Origin: Methylococcaceae bacterium
GTDB taxonomy: Bacteria > Pseudomonadota > Gammaproteobacteria > Methylococcales > Methylomonadaceae
Direction of reading: 5' to 3'
NCBI GenBank assembly: GCA_021647585.1
Contig: JAKIUK010000011.1
Location: forward strand, 8,615 to 72,614
DNA length: 64,000 bases
Shown here: positions 33,488 to 43,314 of the stretch, piece by piece
How the letters are laid out: every line of letters begins with the position of its first letter
How positions within the stretch are numbered: position 1 is the first letter of the stretch
Position numbers and translations under genes: made by a program
Notes under the pieces: generated by a model
The model's input: the letters and a program-made list of their open reading frames with translations, nothing else
The model's database searches: none
What the model was told of the DNA's origin: nothing

Positions 33488-35590
33488 ATGGATCTTGCAA
33501 AAGTAATCAATTCAGTCAAATCAATTTTAGGGATGGGGCTGGGTGCACCGATAGTTATTATCATGATTTTATCAATGATAGTGTTGCCATTACCTGCTTT
33601 TCTACTGGATTTGTTTTTCACATTCAATATTGCATTTTCATTAATTATTCTGTTAGTGGTTATTTACAGTCTTAAGCCTTTGGAATTTGCTGTTTTCCCC
33701 TCAGTAATTTTGATAGCAACCCTGCTTAGACTGGCATTAAATGTTGCTTCAACGCGTATTGTTTTGTTAGAGGGGCATGAGGGTGGAGATGCAGCAGGAA
33801 AGGTGATTGAAGCCTTTGGTTCCTTTGTTATCGGGGGGAATTTTGCCGTAGGTTTGGTGGTTTTTGCTATTTTGGTTATTATCAATTTTGTTGTGGTAAC
33901 CAAAGGTGCCGGACGGGTTGCAGAAGTGGGTGCCCGGTTTACTCTGGATGCCATGCCTGGTAAACAAATGGCGATTGATGCAGATTTAAACTCTGGCCTT
34001 ATTGATCAGGATCAAGCCAGAGAAAGGCGTGCTGAAATAGCGGCTGAAGCAGATTTTTATGGATCTATGGATGGTGCCAGCAAATTTGTAAGAGGCGATG
34101 CGATAGCCGGAATTATCATTTTGTTTGTCAATATGATTGGTGGTCTGGCAATTGGTGTTGGGCAACATGGTATGAGTTTTGCCGATGCTGGCGAAGTTTA
34201 TGTATTATTAACCATCGGAGATGGGTTGGTCGCACAAATTCCATCACTACTGTTATCTACTGCTTCTGCTATTGTGGTGACTAGGGTCAGAGGGAGTAAC
34301 GAAAATGTAGGTCAACAGGTGAGTGCCCAGTTGTTTGATGATCCCAGGACACTGATTGTGACTGCTGCAATTATGGGATTACTGGGTATTATTCCGGGAA
34401 TGCCAAATCTGGTTTTTATTTTACTCGCATTGTTATTACTGGGTGGTGCTTATCTGATTGATCAAAGGCATAAAAACGAACAGGAAGAGATACTTCAAGA
34501 GGTTGCACAAGTGCCACAGCAGCAAATCTCAGCGGCTGAGGTGAAAGAACTGGGTTGGGATGATGTGATGCCCGTAGATGTGATTGGATTGGAAGTAGGT
34601 TATAGACTCATACCTTTGGTTGATAAAAATCAGGGGGGGCAACTGATGACAAGGATTAAGGGGGTGCGTAAAAAATTGTCCCAGGAGCTGGGTTTTTTAA
34701 TACCTTCGGTACACATTAGAGATAATCTGGATTTGTCACCAACGGCATATCGTATTTCCTTAATGGGAGTGACTGCGGGGGAGGCTGATCTTAGACCTGA
34801 AATGGAAATGGCTATTAATCCGGGACAAGTGTTTGGGACTTTACAGGGCGAGATAACTCAGGACCCTGCTTTTGGTCTAGAAGCTATTTGGATAGAACGC
34901 AGTCAAAAAGATCAGGCGCAAACATTGGGATATACCGTGGTAGATGCTGGAACGGTTGCGGCAACCCATCTGAGCCATATTTTGCAAACGAATGCGCATG
35001 AATTGTTTGGCTATGAAGAAGCGCAAAACATATTAGATAACTTGGCTAAAACAGCGCCGAAACTGGTTGAAGACTTAGTCCCCAAAACACTGGCTTTAGG
35101 CATAATTGTTAAAGTGTTACAAAATTTACTAAGAGAGAGCGTATCTATTCGTGATATACGTACTATTGCCGAAACTTTGGCGGAGTACGGTGCTAAAAGT
35201 CAAGATCCTGACATATTAACATCTGCAGTTAGAGCTTCTTTGGGGCGTTTAATTGTCCATGAAATCAATGGGGTGCAAGAAGAATTGTCAGTTATTACCC
35301 TGGACTCAGAGTTGGAACAGTTGTTGCATCAGTCTTTGCAAACGGCAGGCGAAAATGGAGCCGGTATAGAACCAGGGTTAGCAGAACAAATGCATAAATC
35401 ATTAGAAGAAAGTGCTCAAAAAATGGAAATGGAAGGACAAGCAGCTGTATTGCTGGTTTCTTCTTTTGTCCGTCCCTGGCTAGCTCGATTTGTCCGCCAT
35501 TCAATTTCTGGGTTACACGTCCTGGCTTACAATGAAATTCCTGAAGATCGTCAGATTAAAGTGGTTTCTACTGTAGGACAGGGTACGTAG
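33488..35590 (+). CDS. flhA: Flagellar export protein FlhA
   Basis: 700 residues. About eight N-terminal transmembrane helices, including the conserved FHIPEP-family loop GARFTLDAMPGKQMAIDADLN-type segment (from about residue 145; GRVAEVGARFTLDAMPGKQ), and a large cytoplasmic domain that docks chaperone-substrate complexes. The ATG at 33488 is chosen because the conserved sequence starts there; a GTG at 33470 would add six residues. An insertion-like repeat ends just upstream, so flhA may rely on read-through or its own promoter. Confidence 0.96.
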   Translation: MDLAKVINSVKSILGMGLGAPIVIIMILSMIVLPLPAFLLDLFFTFNIAFSLIILLVVIYSLKPLEFAVFPSVILIATLLRLALNVASTRIVLLEGHEGGDAAGKVIEAFGSFVIGGNFAVGLVVFAILVIINFVVVTKGAGRVAEVGARFTLDAMPGKQMAIDADLNSGLIDQDQARERRAEIAAEADFYGSMDGASKFVRGDAIAGIIILFVNMIGGLAIGVGQHGMSFADAGEVYVLLTIGDGLVAQIPSLLLSTASAIVVTRVRGSNENVGQQVSAQLFDDPRTLIVTAAIMGLLGIIPGMPNLVFILLALLLLGGAYLIDQRHKNEQEEILQEVAQVPQQQISAAEVKELGWDDVMPVDVIGLEVGYRLIPLVDKNQGGQLMTRIKGVRKKLSQELGFLIPSVHIRDNLDLSPTAYRISLMGVTAGEADLRPEMEMAINPGQVFGTLQGEITQDPAFGLEAIWIERSQKDQAQTLGYTVVDAGTVAATHLSHILQTNAHELFGYEEAQNILDNLAKTAPKLVEDLVPKTLALGIIVKVLQNLLRESVSIRDIRTIAETLAEYGAKSQDPDILTSAVRASLGRLIVHEINGVQEELSVITLDSELEQLLHQSLQTAGENGAGIEPGLAEQMHKSLEESAQKMEMEGQAAVLLVSSFVRPWLARFVRHSISGLHVLAYNEIPEDRQIKVVSTVGQGT

Positions 35591-35621
35591 CACTTAATAT
35601 GCAAATTAAAGTATAGGACGC

Positions 35622-37025
35622 ATGATGAAGATTAAACGTTTTGTTGCAAAGGATATTCGACTAGCTATTCGGATGGTTAAAGATGAGTTGGGCGCGGATG
35701 CAGTGATTATGTCTAACAAGTCAGTTATTGAAGGTGTTGAAATTGTAGCCGCCAGAGATTTTGATGAGCAAGCCATTCAGAGTAAATTGAATTCGCAGGA
35801 AAGTTCGTCTGCTCATTCACATAAAAATAATAAAAAAATCGAATTAACAGATTTTGAAACAGAAAATAATAAGGTGCACCTTATTAAAAGTTCAAGAAAA
35901 ATTGGGACGGATGGAACAATCCCAAAAAGGGCACTGAATAGAAACATAGATCAATATGTTGGTTATGCCGAGAAAATCAATTTGACAAGTGAAAATAACC
36001 GCTCGATGGTAAAAAAGTATAAACAGCAACAAACCAAGCCGGCAAAACAGTTCAGTAATCAGGTTACTGATACAATGAAACAGCCATTGGCAGTAGCTGA
36101 TAATTTTATGCAGGAAATTCGCAATGAAATTAAAGAGTTAAAGTTATCTCTCAATACTAAATTAGCAGACGTTTCCTGGAATCAGGGAGTGCAAAATAGC
36201 CCAGTACGTAGTTATTTATTACATCGTTTGTCCGGTATGGGGTTTTCAAAAAAATTAGCGATGAAAATAGTGAATCGCCTGGATAGTCATAAGGATTCAG
36301 AGCTTGCTTTTGAAAAAGCCAAGGAAATGTTGGTTAAAGTTTTACCTGTCGTTGATGATAATTTATTGGAACACGGTGGTATTTTTGCGTTGGTTGGACC
36401 AACAGGTGTTGGGAAAACAACAACGATTGCAAAACTGGCTGCAAAATTTATTTTAAAACATGGGCCCAGGCAGGTTGCATTAATTACAACAGATAACTAT
36501 AGAATTGGTGCACATGAGCAGTTGACGACTTATGGACGGTTGTTAGATGTGCCAGTAAGAGTGGCAGCAAATGCAGACGAATTACGTAGCCATATTAATG
36601 GTTTTAATGATAAACGATTGATTTTAATAGATACCGCAGGAATGAGTCAGCGTGATATGCGGTTGTCTGAACAGATTCATACTTTGCAACAGGAGGACCT
36701 GCCAATCAAGACATATTTAGTCATGTCTGCAGCCACTCAATATAAAGCTGTGAATGAGATTATCAATGCTTTTAAAGTATTTGAACCAGAATCCAGTATT
36801 TTGACTAAACTAGATGAGGCAGCAACACAAGGTTCAATTTTATCAGCAATTATAGAGCAACAATTGCCCGTTTCTTTTATGACTAATGGCCAACAGGTAC
36901 CTGAAGATATTTGTTTTCCCGATGCATATACTATGATTGAACAGTGTGCGACTGAGCTAGCTGAAGAAAACGACTATACTAATGAATTAGGATATGACGA
37001 TTGGATGGCAGAAGGCTATGCATAA
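35622..37025 (+). CDS. flhF: Flagellar placement GTPase FlhF
   Basis: 467 residues. N-terminal FlhF domain (MKIKRFVAKDIRLAIRMVK, ELGADAVIMSNKSV), a charged variable linker, then the SRP-type NG domain with G1 GPTGVGKTTTIAKLAAKF near residue 259, TTDNYRIGAHEQL and DTAGMSQRD. FlhF marks the cell pole for flagellar assembly. Two adjacent ATGs (35622 and 35625) are equally likely. It overlaps the start of fleN. Confidence 0.95.
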   Translation: MMKIKRFVAKDIRLAIRMVKDELGADAVIMSNKSVIEGVEIVAARDFDEQAIQSKLNSQESSSAHSHKNNKKIELTDFETENNKVHLIKSSRKIGTDGTIPKRALNRNIDQYVGYAEKINLTSENNRSMVKKYKQQQTKPAKQFSNQVTDTMKQPLAVADNFMQEIRNEIKELKLSLNTKLADVSWNQGVQNSPVRSYLLHRLSGMGFSKKLAMKIVNRLDSHKDSELAFEKAKEMLVKVLPVVDDNLLEHGGIFALVGPTGVGKTTTIAKLAAKFILKHGPRQVALITTDNYRIGAHEQLTTYGRLLDVPVRVAANADELRSHINGFNDKRLILIDTAGMSQRDMRLSEQIHTLQQEDLPIKTYLVMSAATQYKAVNEIINAFKVFEPESSILTKLDEAATQGSILSAIIEQQLPVSFMTNGQQVPEDICFPDAYTMIEQCATELAEENDYTNELGYDDWMAEGYA

Positions 37026-37896
37026 GATATTCGATCAAGCGGCTGGAATAAGAAATATGAAACAAATAAAACCAAAACCTGTTCGAGTTATTGCAATTAC
37101 CAGTGGAAAGGGTGGGGTTGGTAAAACAAATTTATCAGTAAATCTGGGTGTGGCTCTGTCACAAATGGGGCGGCGAGTGGCTTTGCTTGATGCGGACATG
37201 GGATTGGCAAATGTTGATATATTATTAGGACTATCTCCAGAGTTCAATTTATCACATGTATTACAGGGTGAAAAAACGTTACAAGATATTATGTTGAGTG
37301 GACCTGCTGGATTACAAGTGATTCCTGCTTCATCAGGACTTCAGCACATGTCAGAGCTTTCAACCATTGAACAAGCGGGTGTGATCAGAGCATTTAGTGA
37401 AATAGACCAAAGTCTGGATGTGTTGATTGTTGATACTGCCGCAGGTATTTCGTCCAGTGTAGTAAATTTTGCCAGAGCATGTCAGGAAATTGTTGTTGTG
37501 ATCTGTGATGAACCTACATCATTAACGGATGCCTATGCGTATATTAAGTTACTTAATCGCGATTATGGAATGAATAAATTTAATATTGTGGCCAATATGG
37601 TCCAATCAATACAGCAAGGTCAGCATTTATTTACTAAACTAACTAAAGTAACAGATAGATATCTGGATGTTACTTTAAATTACACGGGGGCAATTCCTTT
37701 TGACGAGTACTTACGTAAGTCAGTGCAAAAACAAAAACCGGTCGTCGAAATATATCCACGCAGTAAAGCAGCACAGGCAATCAGGAGTTTGGCACAAAGA
37801 GTTGATAATTGGCCGGTAAAAATACAGGCTGGTGGCTATCTGGAGTTTTTTGTTGAAAGAATGATTGAATATAGTAGCCAAGAGGATGTTGCATGA
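37018..37896 (+). CDS. fleN: Flagellar number regulator FleN (FlhG)
   Basis: MinD/ParA-type ATPase limiting flagellar number, usually by opposing FleQ and FlhF. Deviant Walker A TSGKGGVGKTNLSVNLG, LLDADMGLANVDILLG and DTAAGISSSVVNF are visible. 292 residues from the ATG at 37018, which overlaps the flhF stop by eight bases; an upstream ATG at 36994 would extend into flhF. Overlaps fliA by four bases. Confidence 0.94.
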   Translation: MHKIFDQAAGIRNMKQIKPKPVRVIAITSGKGGVGKTNLSVNLGVALSQMGRRVALLDADMGLANVDILLGLSPEFNLSHVLQGEKTLQDIMLSGPAGLQVIPASSGLQHMSELSTIEQAGVIRAFSEIDQSLDVLIVDTAAGISSSVVNFARACQEIVVVICDEPTSLTDAYAYIKLLNRDYGMNKFNIVANMVQSIQQGQHLFTKLTKVTDRYLDVTLNYTGAIPFDEYLRKSVQKQKPVVEIYPRSKAAQAIRSLAQRVDNWPVKIQAGGYLEFFVERMIEYSSQEDVA

Positions 37897-38633
37897 ATGG
37901 GGTAGCAATGTATGCGACTATGCAGACAGAAAATGTTGATGACCTAGTTATTCAGCATGTACCGCTAGTTAAACGCATTGCTTTTCATTTAATGGGACGC
38001 CTACCTGACACAGTTTTGGTAGATGATTTGATCCAGGCTGGAATGCTGGGTTTGTTAGAAGCGGTTAAAAATTATGATATCTCTCAAGGTGCAAGTTTTG
38101 ATACCTATGCAGGTATAAGAATAAGAGGTTCTATGCTTGATGAAGTAAGACGTTCAGACTGGACGCCTCGATCAGTACACAAAAAATCACGTATGGTTTC
38201 TGAAGCAATCAGAGAAATTGAAAATACTAATGGACGTGAAGCACGAGATAGTGACATTGCAGAGTATTTAGGCTTAGGGATTGAAGAATACAACCATATT
38301 CTTCAAGATTCTGTTGGCTGTAAAGTTTTTAGTGTAGAACAACTAGCGGAGTCTGGTGATTCTAGTCTTAGGAATGCCGAAAGGATTAATGTTGAACCCA
38401 TAGACTTGTTGGGAGAAGAAGACTTTCAACATGCTTTGACTGAAGCAATTTTGAAGTTGCCAGAAAGAGAACGTTTAGTTGTTTCCCTTTATTATGATGA
38501 AGAGCTGAATTTACGTGAAATTGGTGAAGTATTAAATGTCAGTGAATCCAGAGTAAGTCAAATAAGTAGCCAGGCAATGTTGAGGTTGCGGTCAAGGCTT
38601 GCAGACTGGTATGAAGACAATAGTAAAATCTAA
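37893..38633 (+). CDS. fliA: Flagellar sigma factor FliA (sigma-28)
   Basis: 246 residues with sigma regions 2 (VDDLIQAGMLGLLEAVKNYD), 3 and 4 (LPERERLVVSLYYDEELNLREIGEVL, a helix-turn-helix). It directs late flagellar and chemotaxis genes and is held in check by FlgM (not in this window). The ATGA overlap with fleN couples translation. A sigma-28-type promoter lies directly after this gene, before cheY. Confidence 0.96.
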   Translation: MNGVAMYATMQTENVDDLVIQHVPLVKRIAFHLMGRLPDTVLVDDLIQAGMLGLLEAVKNYDISQGASFDTYAGIRIRGSMLDEVRRSDWTPRSVHKKSRMVSEAIREIENTNGREARDSDIAEYLGLGIEEYNHILQDSVGCKVFSVEQLAESGDSSLRNAERINVEPIDLLGEEDFQHALTEAILKLPERERLVVSLYYDEELNLREIGEVLNVSESRVSQISSQAMLRLRSRLADWYEDNSKI

Positions 38634-38656
38634 TGGAAATTGGATATTTACTGCGT

Positions 38657-38683
38657 TCAAGTTTTAATGAATTGAGTCGATAT
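38657..38683 (+). promoter_or_regulatory. Sigma-28 (FliA) promoter before cheY
   Basis: TCAAGTTT, 11 bases, GTCGATAT. This is close to the sigma-28 consensus TAAAGTTT-N11-GCCGATAA with exact spacing. Predicted transcription start is about 38690, about 30 bases before the cheY start. It would place cheYZAB and possibly motCD under FliA. Confidence 0.75.
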
Positions 38684-38719
38684 AACTAATGTGGAATATT
38701 AATAGGTTGGAGATTAACC

Positions 38720-39106
38720 TTGGATAAAAATATGAAAATTCTTGTCGTTGATGATTTTTCAACTATGAGACGTATTGTAAAGAATCTATTGAGAGATCTT
38801 GGGTTTGCAAATACTGTTGAAGCGGATGATGGTAAAACAGCTTTACCCATATTGCTCGCTGGTGGAATTGATTTTTTGGTGACCGATTGGAATATGCCTG
38901 GAATGACAGGAATTGATCTTTTAAAAGCGGTGCGTGCAAATCCTGATTTAGTTGATTTGCCTGTATTAATGGTTACGGCTGAAGCAAAAAGAGAACAGAT
39001 TATTATGGCTGCTCAGGCAGGTGTTAATGGATATGTTATCAAGCCTTTTACTGCCGCGACGTTGAAAGAAAAAATTGAAAAAATCTTTGAACGTTTAGAC
39101 GGTTAG
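38720..39106 (+). CDS. cheY: Chemotaxis response regulator CheY
   Basis: 128-residue single receiver. Acidic pair in VVDDF, phospho-acceptor in LVTDWNMPGMTG, Thr/Ser in MVTAEAKRE and Lys in VIKPF are all present. The TTG at 38720 with GGAG seven bases upstream is the likely start; the ATG at 38732 is an alternative. Phospho-CheY binds FliM/FliN and reverses the motor. Confidence 0.96.
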   Translation: MDKNMKILVVDDFSTMRRIVKNLLRDLGFANTVEADDGKTALPILLAGGIDFLVTDWNMPGMTGIDLLKAVRANPDLVDLPVLMVTAEAKREQIIMAAQAGVNGYVIKPFTAATLKEKIEKIFERLDG

Positions 39107-39146
39107 GTTTGAGAGATTAGAACAATCAACTCAGGAGAATGAATGA

Positions 39147-39869
39147 ATGACGAATGATATTCGTTTGGCCCTAGCTAAAGATCTGGTTGAAGCTTTAGAG
39201 CAAGGAAAAGAGTCTGTAGCTGATGGCTTACTGGATGAAATAGCAGGCCTAAGAGAAACTCAATTGTTTCAAGAAGTAGGACGGTTAACACGTCAACTTC
39301 ATGACACCATGGCTGGATTCACTTTAGACTCAAAAATCACTGCAATGACAAAAAATGAAATTCCTGATGCTAAGGAACGATTGCAGTATGTGATTAGTAT
39401 GACTGAACAATCAGCAAACCAGACTCTAAATGCAGTAGAAGGATTAATGCCTGTTTCTAAACAGCTTATTGAGCAAGCGGAGAAGTTGTCAGAAAAATGG
39501 GAACGATTTTTGGATCGAGAAATGCCTTTTGCAGAGTTTAAAAGTATGAGTTCAGAAATTGCCAAGCATTTTAAAGACTCTAAAGTTTCTTTACTACTGG
39601 TTGAAGAAGGGTTGAATGAGATATTGATGGCTCAGGGTTTTCAGGATATTACAGGACAAATTATAAAACGTGTAATTGATTTAGTTCAGGACTTGGAAAC
39701 GAGTATGGTTGAGCTAATTAAGCTTTCTGGTGGAAAAGGCTCTGAAGCTACAGTTGAGGAAAAAAATGATCTGCCTGGTCCAGTAGTACCTGGTGTTGAT
39801 GACAAAGCAGGTGATGTGGCCATTAACCAGGATGATGTTGATGATCTTTTATCAAGTCTAGGATTCTGA
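39147..39869 (+). CDS. cheZ: CheY phosphatase CheZ
   Basis: 240 residues, mainly a long four-helix-bundle hairpin. The phosphatase motif region is ILMAQGFQDITGQIIKRV, with the conserved Asp and Gln that act on CheY-P. The C-terminal peptide NQDDVDDLLSSLGF (last 14 residues) is the CheY-tethering tail. SD AGGAGAA; two nearby ATGs are out of frame. Confidence 0.95.
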   Translation: MTNDIRLALAKDLVEALEQGKESVADGLLDEIAGLRETQLFQEVGRLTRQLHDTMAGFTLDSKITAMTKNEIPDAKERLQYVISMTEQSANQTLNAVEGLMPVSKQLIEQAEKLSEKWERFLDREMPFAEFKSMSSEIAKHFKDSKVSLLLVEEGLNEILMAQGFQDITGQIIKRVIDLVQDLETSMVELIKLSGGKGSEATVEEKNDLPGPVVPGVDDKAGDVAINQDDVDDLLSSLGF

Positions 39870-39879
39870 GGGAAAAATC

Positions 39880-42120
39880 ATGGCAGTAGATCTGGATGAC
39901 GAAATTTTACAAGACTTTTTAATTGAAGCAGGTGAAATACTAGAATTACTGGGTGAGCAACTGGTTGAACTTGAGCAGTCTCCAGAAGACCTGGATTTAT
40001 TAAATGCTATTTTTCGTGGATTTCATACAATTAAAGGTGGAGCTGGTTTTTTAGCGCTGGATCCTATGGTTTCAGTCTGCCATCAGGCTGAAGACGTGTT
40101 TAATGTCTTGAGGCAAGGAGAGCGTGCTGTTTCTGCAGAGCTAATGGATGTGATTCTGGAAGTGGTTGATGTTGTAAACCTGATGTTTGAACAGGTTAAG
40201 TCAGGGAATGACCCTGAAGAAACTGATGAAAATTTACTGCTCAGGTTAAAGGCTTTTACTAGTGCTGGTGCCAGTGCTGCGGTAGAAGAAGTGGAAGTTG
40301 ATGAAACCGTTGTAGAAGCACCTGTTAATTCTGATGTTGTTGAACAAGAGTTTGAGGAAATGCTTGAAGATATTGCAGATTCAGCAGTTATGGATGGAAT
40401 GTCAGAAGTAGAAAATGATGAGATTACTGAGGATGAGTTTGATAACTTTTTAGATGAGTTGCACGGCAAAGGTAAGTTTTCAGTGCAACATATTCAGCAA
40501 CAGGCAGAAGAAAAAGAAAATGAAGAACCAACTACCGTTGTTGATTCGGGTGATATTACAGAACAAGAGTTCGATAGCTTATTGGATGACTTGCATGGCA
40601 AAGGTAAGTTTTCAGCTAATAATATACAAGAAGATGAACAGCCTGAACCTGTGGTTGACTCGGGTGATATTACTGAACAAGAGTTCGATAGCTTATTAGA
40701 TGAATTGCATGGCAAGGGAACGTTTAATGGATCCATTGCTAAAACAGAGAACAAAAAACAAGAAACAGTAGCTAAAGAACCAAAAGCAGCAGTTTCTAAA
40801 GCTAAAAAAGTTTCAAGCAACCCGGTAGAAAAGTCAAAAAATGTAAAATCAGTTGTTAGTAAGAAAGATTCTGAAATACCTACGAAAACGCCTGTTCCAG
40901 TCAAAGCATCAGCAAAAGCAAAAAAACCAGCGGGTGCAACACAAGGAGAAACAACTGTTAGGGTAGATACAGTTGTCTTAGACGAAATTATGAACATGGT
41001 TGGAGAACTGGTTTTAGTTAGAAATCGCTTTCAAACCCTTAAAGCGGCGAGTGATACTGACTCAAGTGAAGCGGTAGCCAAAGCTGTCTCAAATCTGGAT
41101 GTAGTAACAGCCGACTTACAATTGGCAGTAATGAAAACGCGGATGCAACCGATTAAGAAAGTGTTTGGTCGTTTTCCACGGGTTGTCAGGGATTTATCAA
41201 GAAGTTTAAAGAAAGAAATTAAACTGGAACTTGTTGGAGAAGAGACAGATTTAGACAAGAATCTGGTTGAAGCATTAGCCGATCCTTTAGTACATTTAGT
41301 CAGAAATGCTGTAGATCATGGAATTGAGTCTCCAGATGATAGAGTAGCAGCAGGTAAAACGAGAGAAGGGGTCGTCGTGTTAACAGCTTCTCAGGAAGGG
41401 GATCATATTTTGCTGTCTATTAAGGATGATGGTAAAGGTATGAACCCTGATGTGCTTAGGAAAATTGTTGTTAAAAAAGGCTTAATGGATGAGGAAACTG
41501 CGGCAAGACTTGAAGACAGGGAGTGCTTTAATTTAATTTTTATGCCTGGGTTTTCAACAAAAACTGAGATTTCTGATGTGTCAGGACGTGGGGTAGGAAT
41601 GGATGTTGTAAAAACACGAATTACTCAAATGAATGGTGTGGTTGAAATCGATTCTGTTGAAGGTGTCGGTAGTACAATTATAATCAAAGTACCACTTACA
41701 CTGGCAATTATGCCAACCTTGATGGTTATATTGGGTGGGCAGGCATTTGCATTGCCTTTAGCCAGTGTGCTTGAAATTCTGGATTTAGATTTAAGAAAAA
41801 CGAATGTAGTTGATGGCCAGTTAGTTATTATGGTTAGAGAGCGGGCCTTACCACTCTTTTTTCTTAGCGACTGGTTGGTTAACAATCCTAATTACACTGC
41901 AGATAAGCAAGCAACGGGGCATGTGGTGGTGGTTAATGCAGGTGGAAGGCAAATTGGTTTTGTGGTAGATCAATTGATCGGACAGGAAGAGGTCGTTATA
42001 AAGCCTTTAGGAGCAAAGCTGCATGGGTTAGAAGGTCTGGCAGGTGCCACAATTACTGGGGATGGTAAAATTGCATTAATTTTAGATGTGCCAGGATTAA
42101 TGACCAGGTATGCCAGCTAG
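39880..42120 (+). CDS. cheA: Chemotaxis histidine kinase CheA with three docking-like repeats
   Basis: 746 residues. P1 HPt domain with FHTIKGGAGFL (phosphorylated His near residue 48), a long linker, P3 dimerisation (TTVRVDTVVLDEIMNMVGELV), P4 kinase (VRNAVDHGIE, DDGKGM, GRGVGMDVV) and P5 CheW-like domain. The linker contains three copies of an 18-residue motif: ITEDEFDNFLDELHGKGK (182-199), ITEQEFDSLLDDLHGKGK (~226-243) and ITEQEFDSLLDELHGKG (~264-280). The core (S/T)xxE(I/F)DxLL resembles the CheY-binding peptides of FliM and CheZ. There is no canonical P2 domain. Confidence 0.95.
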   Translation: MAVDLDDEILQDFLIEAGEILELLGEQLVELEQSPEDLDLLNAIFRGFHTIKGGAGFLALDPMVSVCHQAEDVFNVLRQGERAVSAELMDVILEVVDVVNLMFEQVKSGNDPEETDENLLLRLKAFTSAGASAAVEEVEVDETVVEAPVNSDVVEQEFEEMLEDIADSAVMDGMSEVENDEITEDEFDNFLDELHGKGKFSVQHIQQQAEEKENEEPTTVVDSGDITEQEFDSLLDDLHGKGKFSANNIQEDEQPEPVVDSGDITEQEFDSLLDELHGKGTFNGSIAKTENKKQETVAKEPKAAVSKAKKVSSNPVEKSKNVKSVVSKKDSEIPTKTPVPVKASAKAKKPAGATQGETTVRVDTVVLDEIMNMVGELVLVRNRFQTLKAASDTDSSEAVAKAVSNLDVVTADLQLAVMKTRMQPIKKVFGRFPRVVRDLSRSLKKEIKLELVGEETDLDKNLVEALADPLVHLVRNAVDHGIESPDDRVAAGKTREGVVVLTASQEGDHILLSIKDDGKGMNPDVLRKIVVKKGLMDEETAARLEDRECFNLIFMPGFSTKTEISDVSGRGVGMDVVKTRITQMNGVVEIDSVEGVGSTIIIKVPLTLAIMPTLMVILGGQAFALPLASVLEILDLDLRKTNVVDGQLVIMVRERALPLFFLSDWLVNNPNYTADKQATGHVVVVNAGGRQIGFVVDQLIGQEEVVIKPLGAKLHGLEGLAGATITGDGKIALILDVPGLMTRYAS

Positions 42121-42219
42121 AATCTATTAGCTATAGAGAAGTCAGTTTTAGAGGTTGTTTTATGTGAGTTTCTAATCAGATTCATTGGATAATAAAGAGA
42201 GTGAGCGTTCAAATTTTAT

Positions 42220-43314
42220 ATGGCTATTCGGGTATTAATTGTTGATGACTCCAGGTTTATTTGTAATAGAATTCAGGAGATTCTAGAAGAAGAGCCTGAC
42301 TTTAAAGTGGTTGGAATTGCTTCAAATGGAAAGCAAGCCATACTTATGACTGCTCAGTTGAAGCCTGATGTTATAACCATGGATGTTGAAATGCCAGTTA
42401 TGGATGGCATTTCAGCGGTAAAAAAAATTATGGCACACTGTCCAACAGCCATACTAATGTTTTCGGCAACTACGCATGCAGGTGCACAGGCAACGCTGGA
42501 AGCACTTAATGCGGGAGCTATCGACTTTTTACCAAAACAATTAGATAAGATCGATGGTGATAGGGAAATGGCCAAACGATTGTTAAGGCGCAGAGTACGT
42601 ATTGTTGCATTGCAAGCAAAACGAGTTCGTTTTAATCCGCATATTAATTCTCTGAAAACAAGGGGCATTGATCAATTAAAAGAGCCATCAATATCAAAAA
42701 AAGTACCGAATGAATTTTCAACGCCTGTTCACCATTTATCTAATACTAAAATCGACTTGTTAGTAATTGTTGCCTCTACGGGAGGACCGGTTGCAATACA
42801 AAAGGTATTGACCCGAATTCCAGCCAGTTGTTCGTTTCCAATACTTATAGTTCAGCATATGCCTCATAATTTTACAAAAAGTTTTGCAGATAGATTAAAC
42901 CAGTTATGTTCTGTGAAGGTTAAAGAAGCGACTAACGGAGATGTTTTAACAGCAGGGGAGGTGTTGATTGGTCCTGGGGGAATGCAAATGGAAGTGAGCG
43001 GAATTGCTAGAGTGAAAACGATTTCAATCAGAGAAAAACAAAGCGGTGAAATATATAGTCCCTGTGCAGATATTACATTGACCTCAATTGCTAAGGTTTT
43101 TTCTTCAAATGTTCTTACTGTGGTATTAACAGGTATGGGGGCTGATGGTAAAGAAGGTGTTAATAAATTAAAGCAAAAAGGCTTTTCTATATGGGCTCAG
43201 GATGAAGCCAGTTGCACCATTTATGGAATGCCGAAAGCCATAGTAGACGCAAATCTTGCAGATAGGATTTATAGTCTTGATGAAATTGCAAACGAATTTG
43301 AAAAGTTAAGATAA
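42220..43314 (+). CDS. cheB: Chemotaxis methylesterase CheB
   Basis: 364 residues. N-terminal receiver (VDDSRFICNRI, TMDVEMPVMDG) and C-terminal methylesterase/deamidase with the Ser-His-Asp triad: Ser in VASTGGPVAIQ, His in VQHMPHNFT and Asp in TGMGADGKEG. It resets chemoreceptors by removing methyl groups. CheR is not in the window. It overlaps the motC start by one base. Confidence 0.95.
   Translation: MAIRVLIVDDSRFICNRIQEILEEEPDFKVVGIASNGKQAILMTAQLKPDVITMDVEMPVMDGISAVKKIMAHCPTAILMFSATTHAGAQATLEALNAGAIDFLPKQLDKIDGDREMAKRLLRRRVRIVALQAKRVRFNPHINSLKTRGIDQLKEPSISKKVPNEFSTPVHHLSNTKIDLLVIVASTGGPVAIQKVLTRIPASCSFPILIVQHMPHNFTKSFADRLNQLCSVKVKEATNGDVLTAGEVLIGPGGMQMEVSGIARVKTISIREKQSGEIYSPCADITLTSIAKVFSSNVLTVVLTGMGADGKEGVNKLKQKGFSIWAQDEASCTIYGMPKAIVDANLADRIYSLDEIANEFEKLR

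Noticed and set aside
40083..40997. Two long minus-strand ORFs inside cheA
   Set aside because: Antisense of the acidic linker (Ser-rich); shadow of the real gene.
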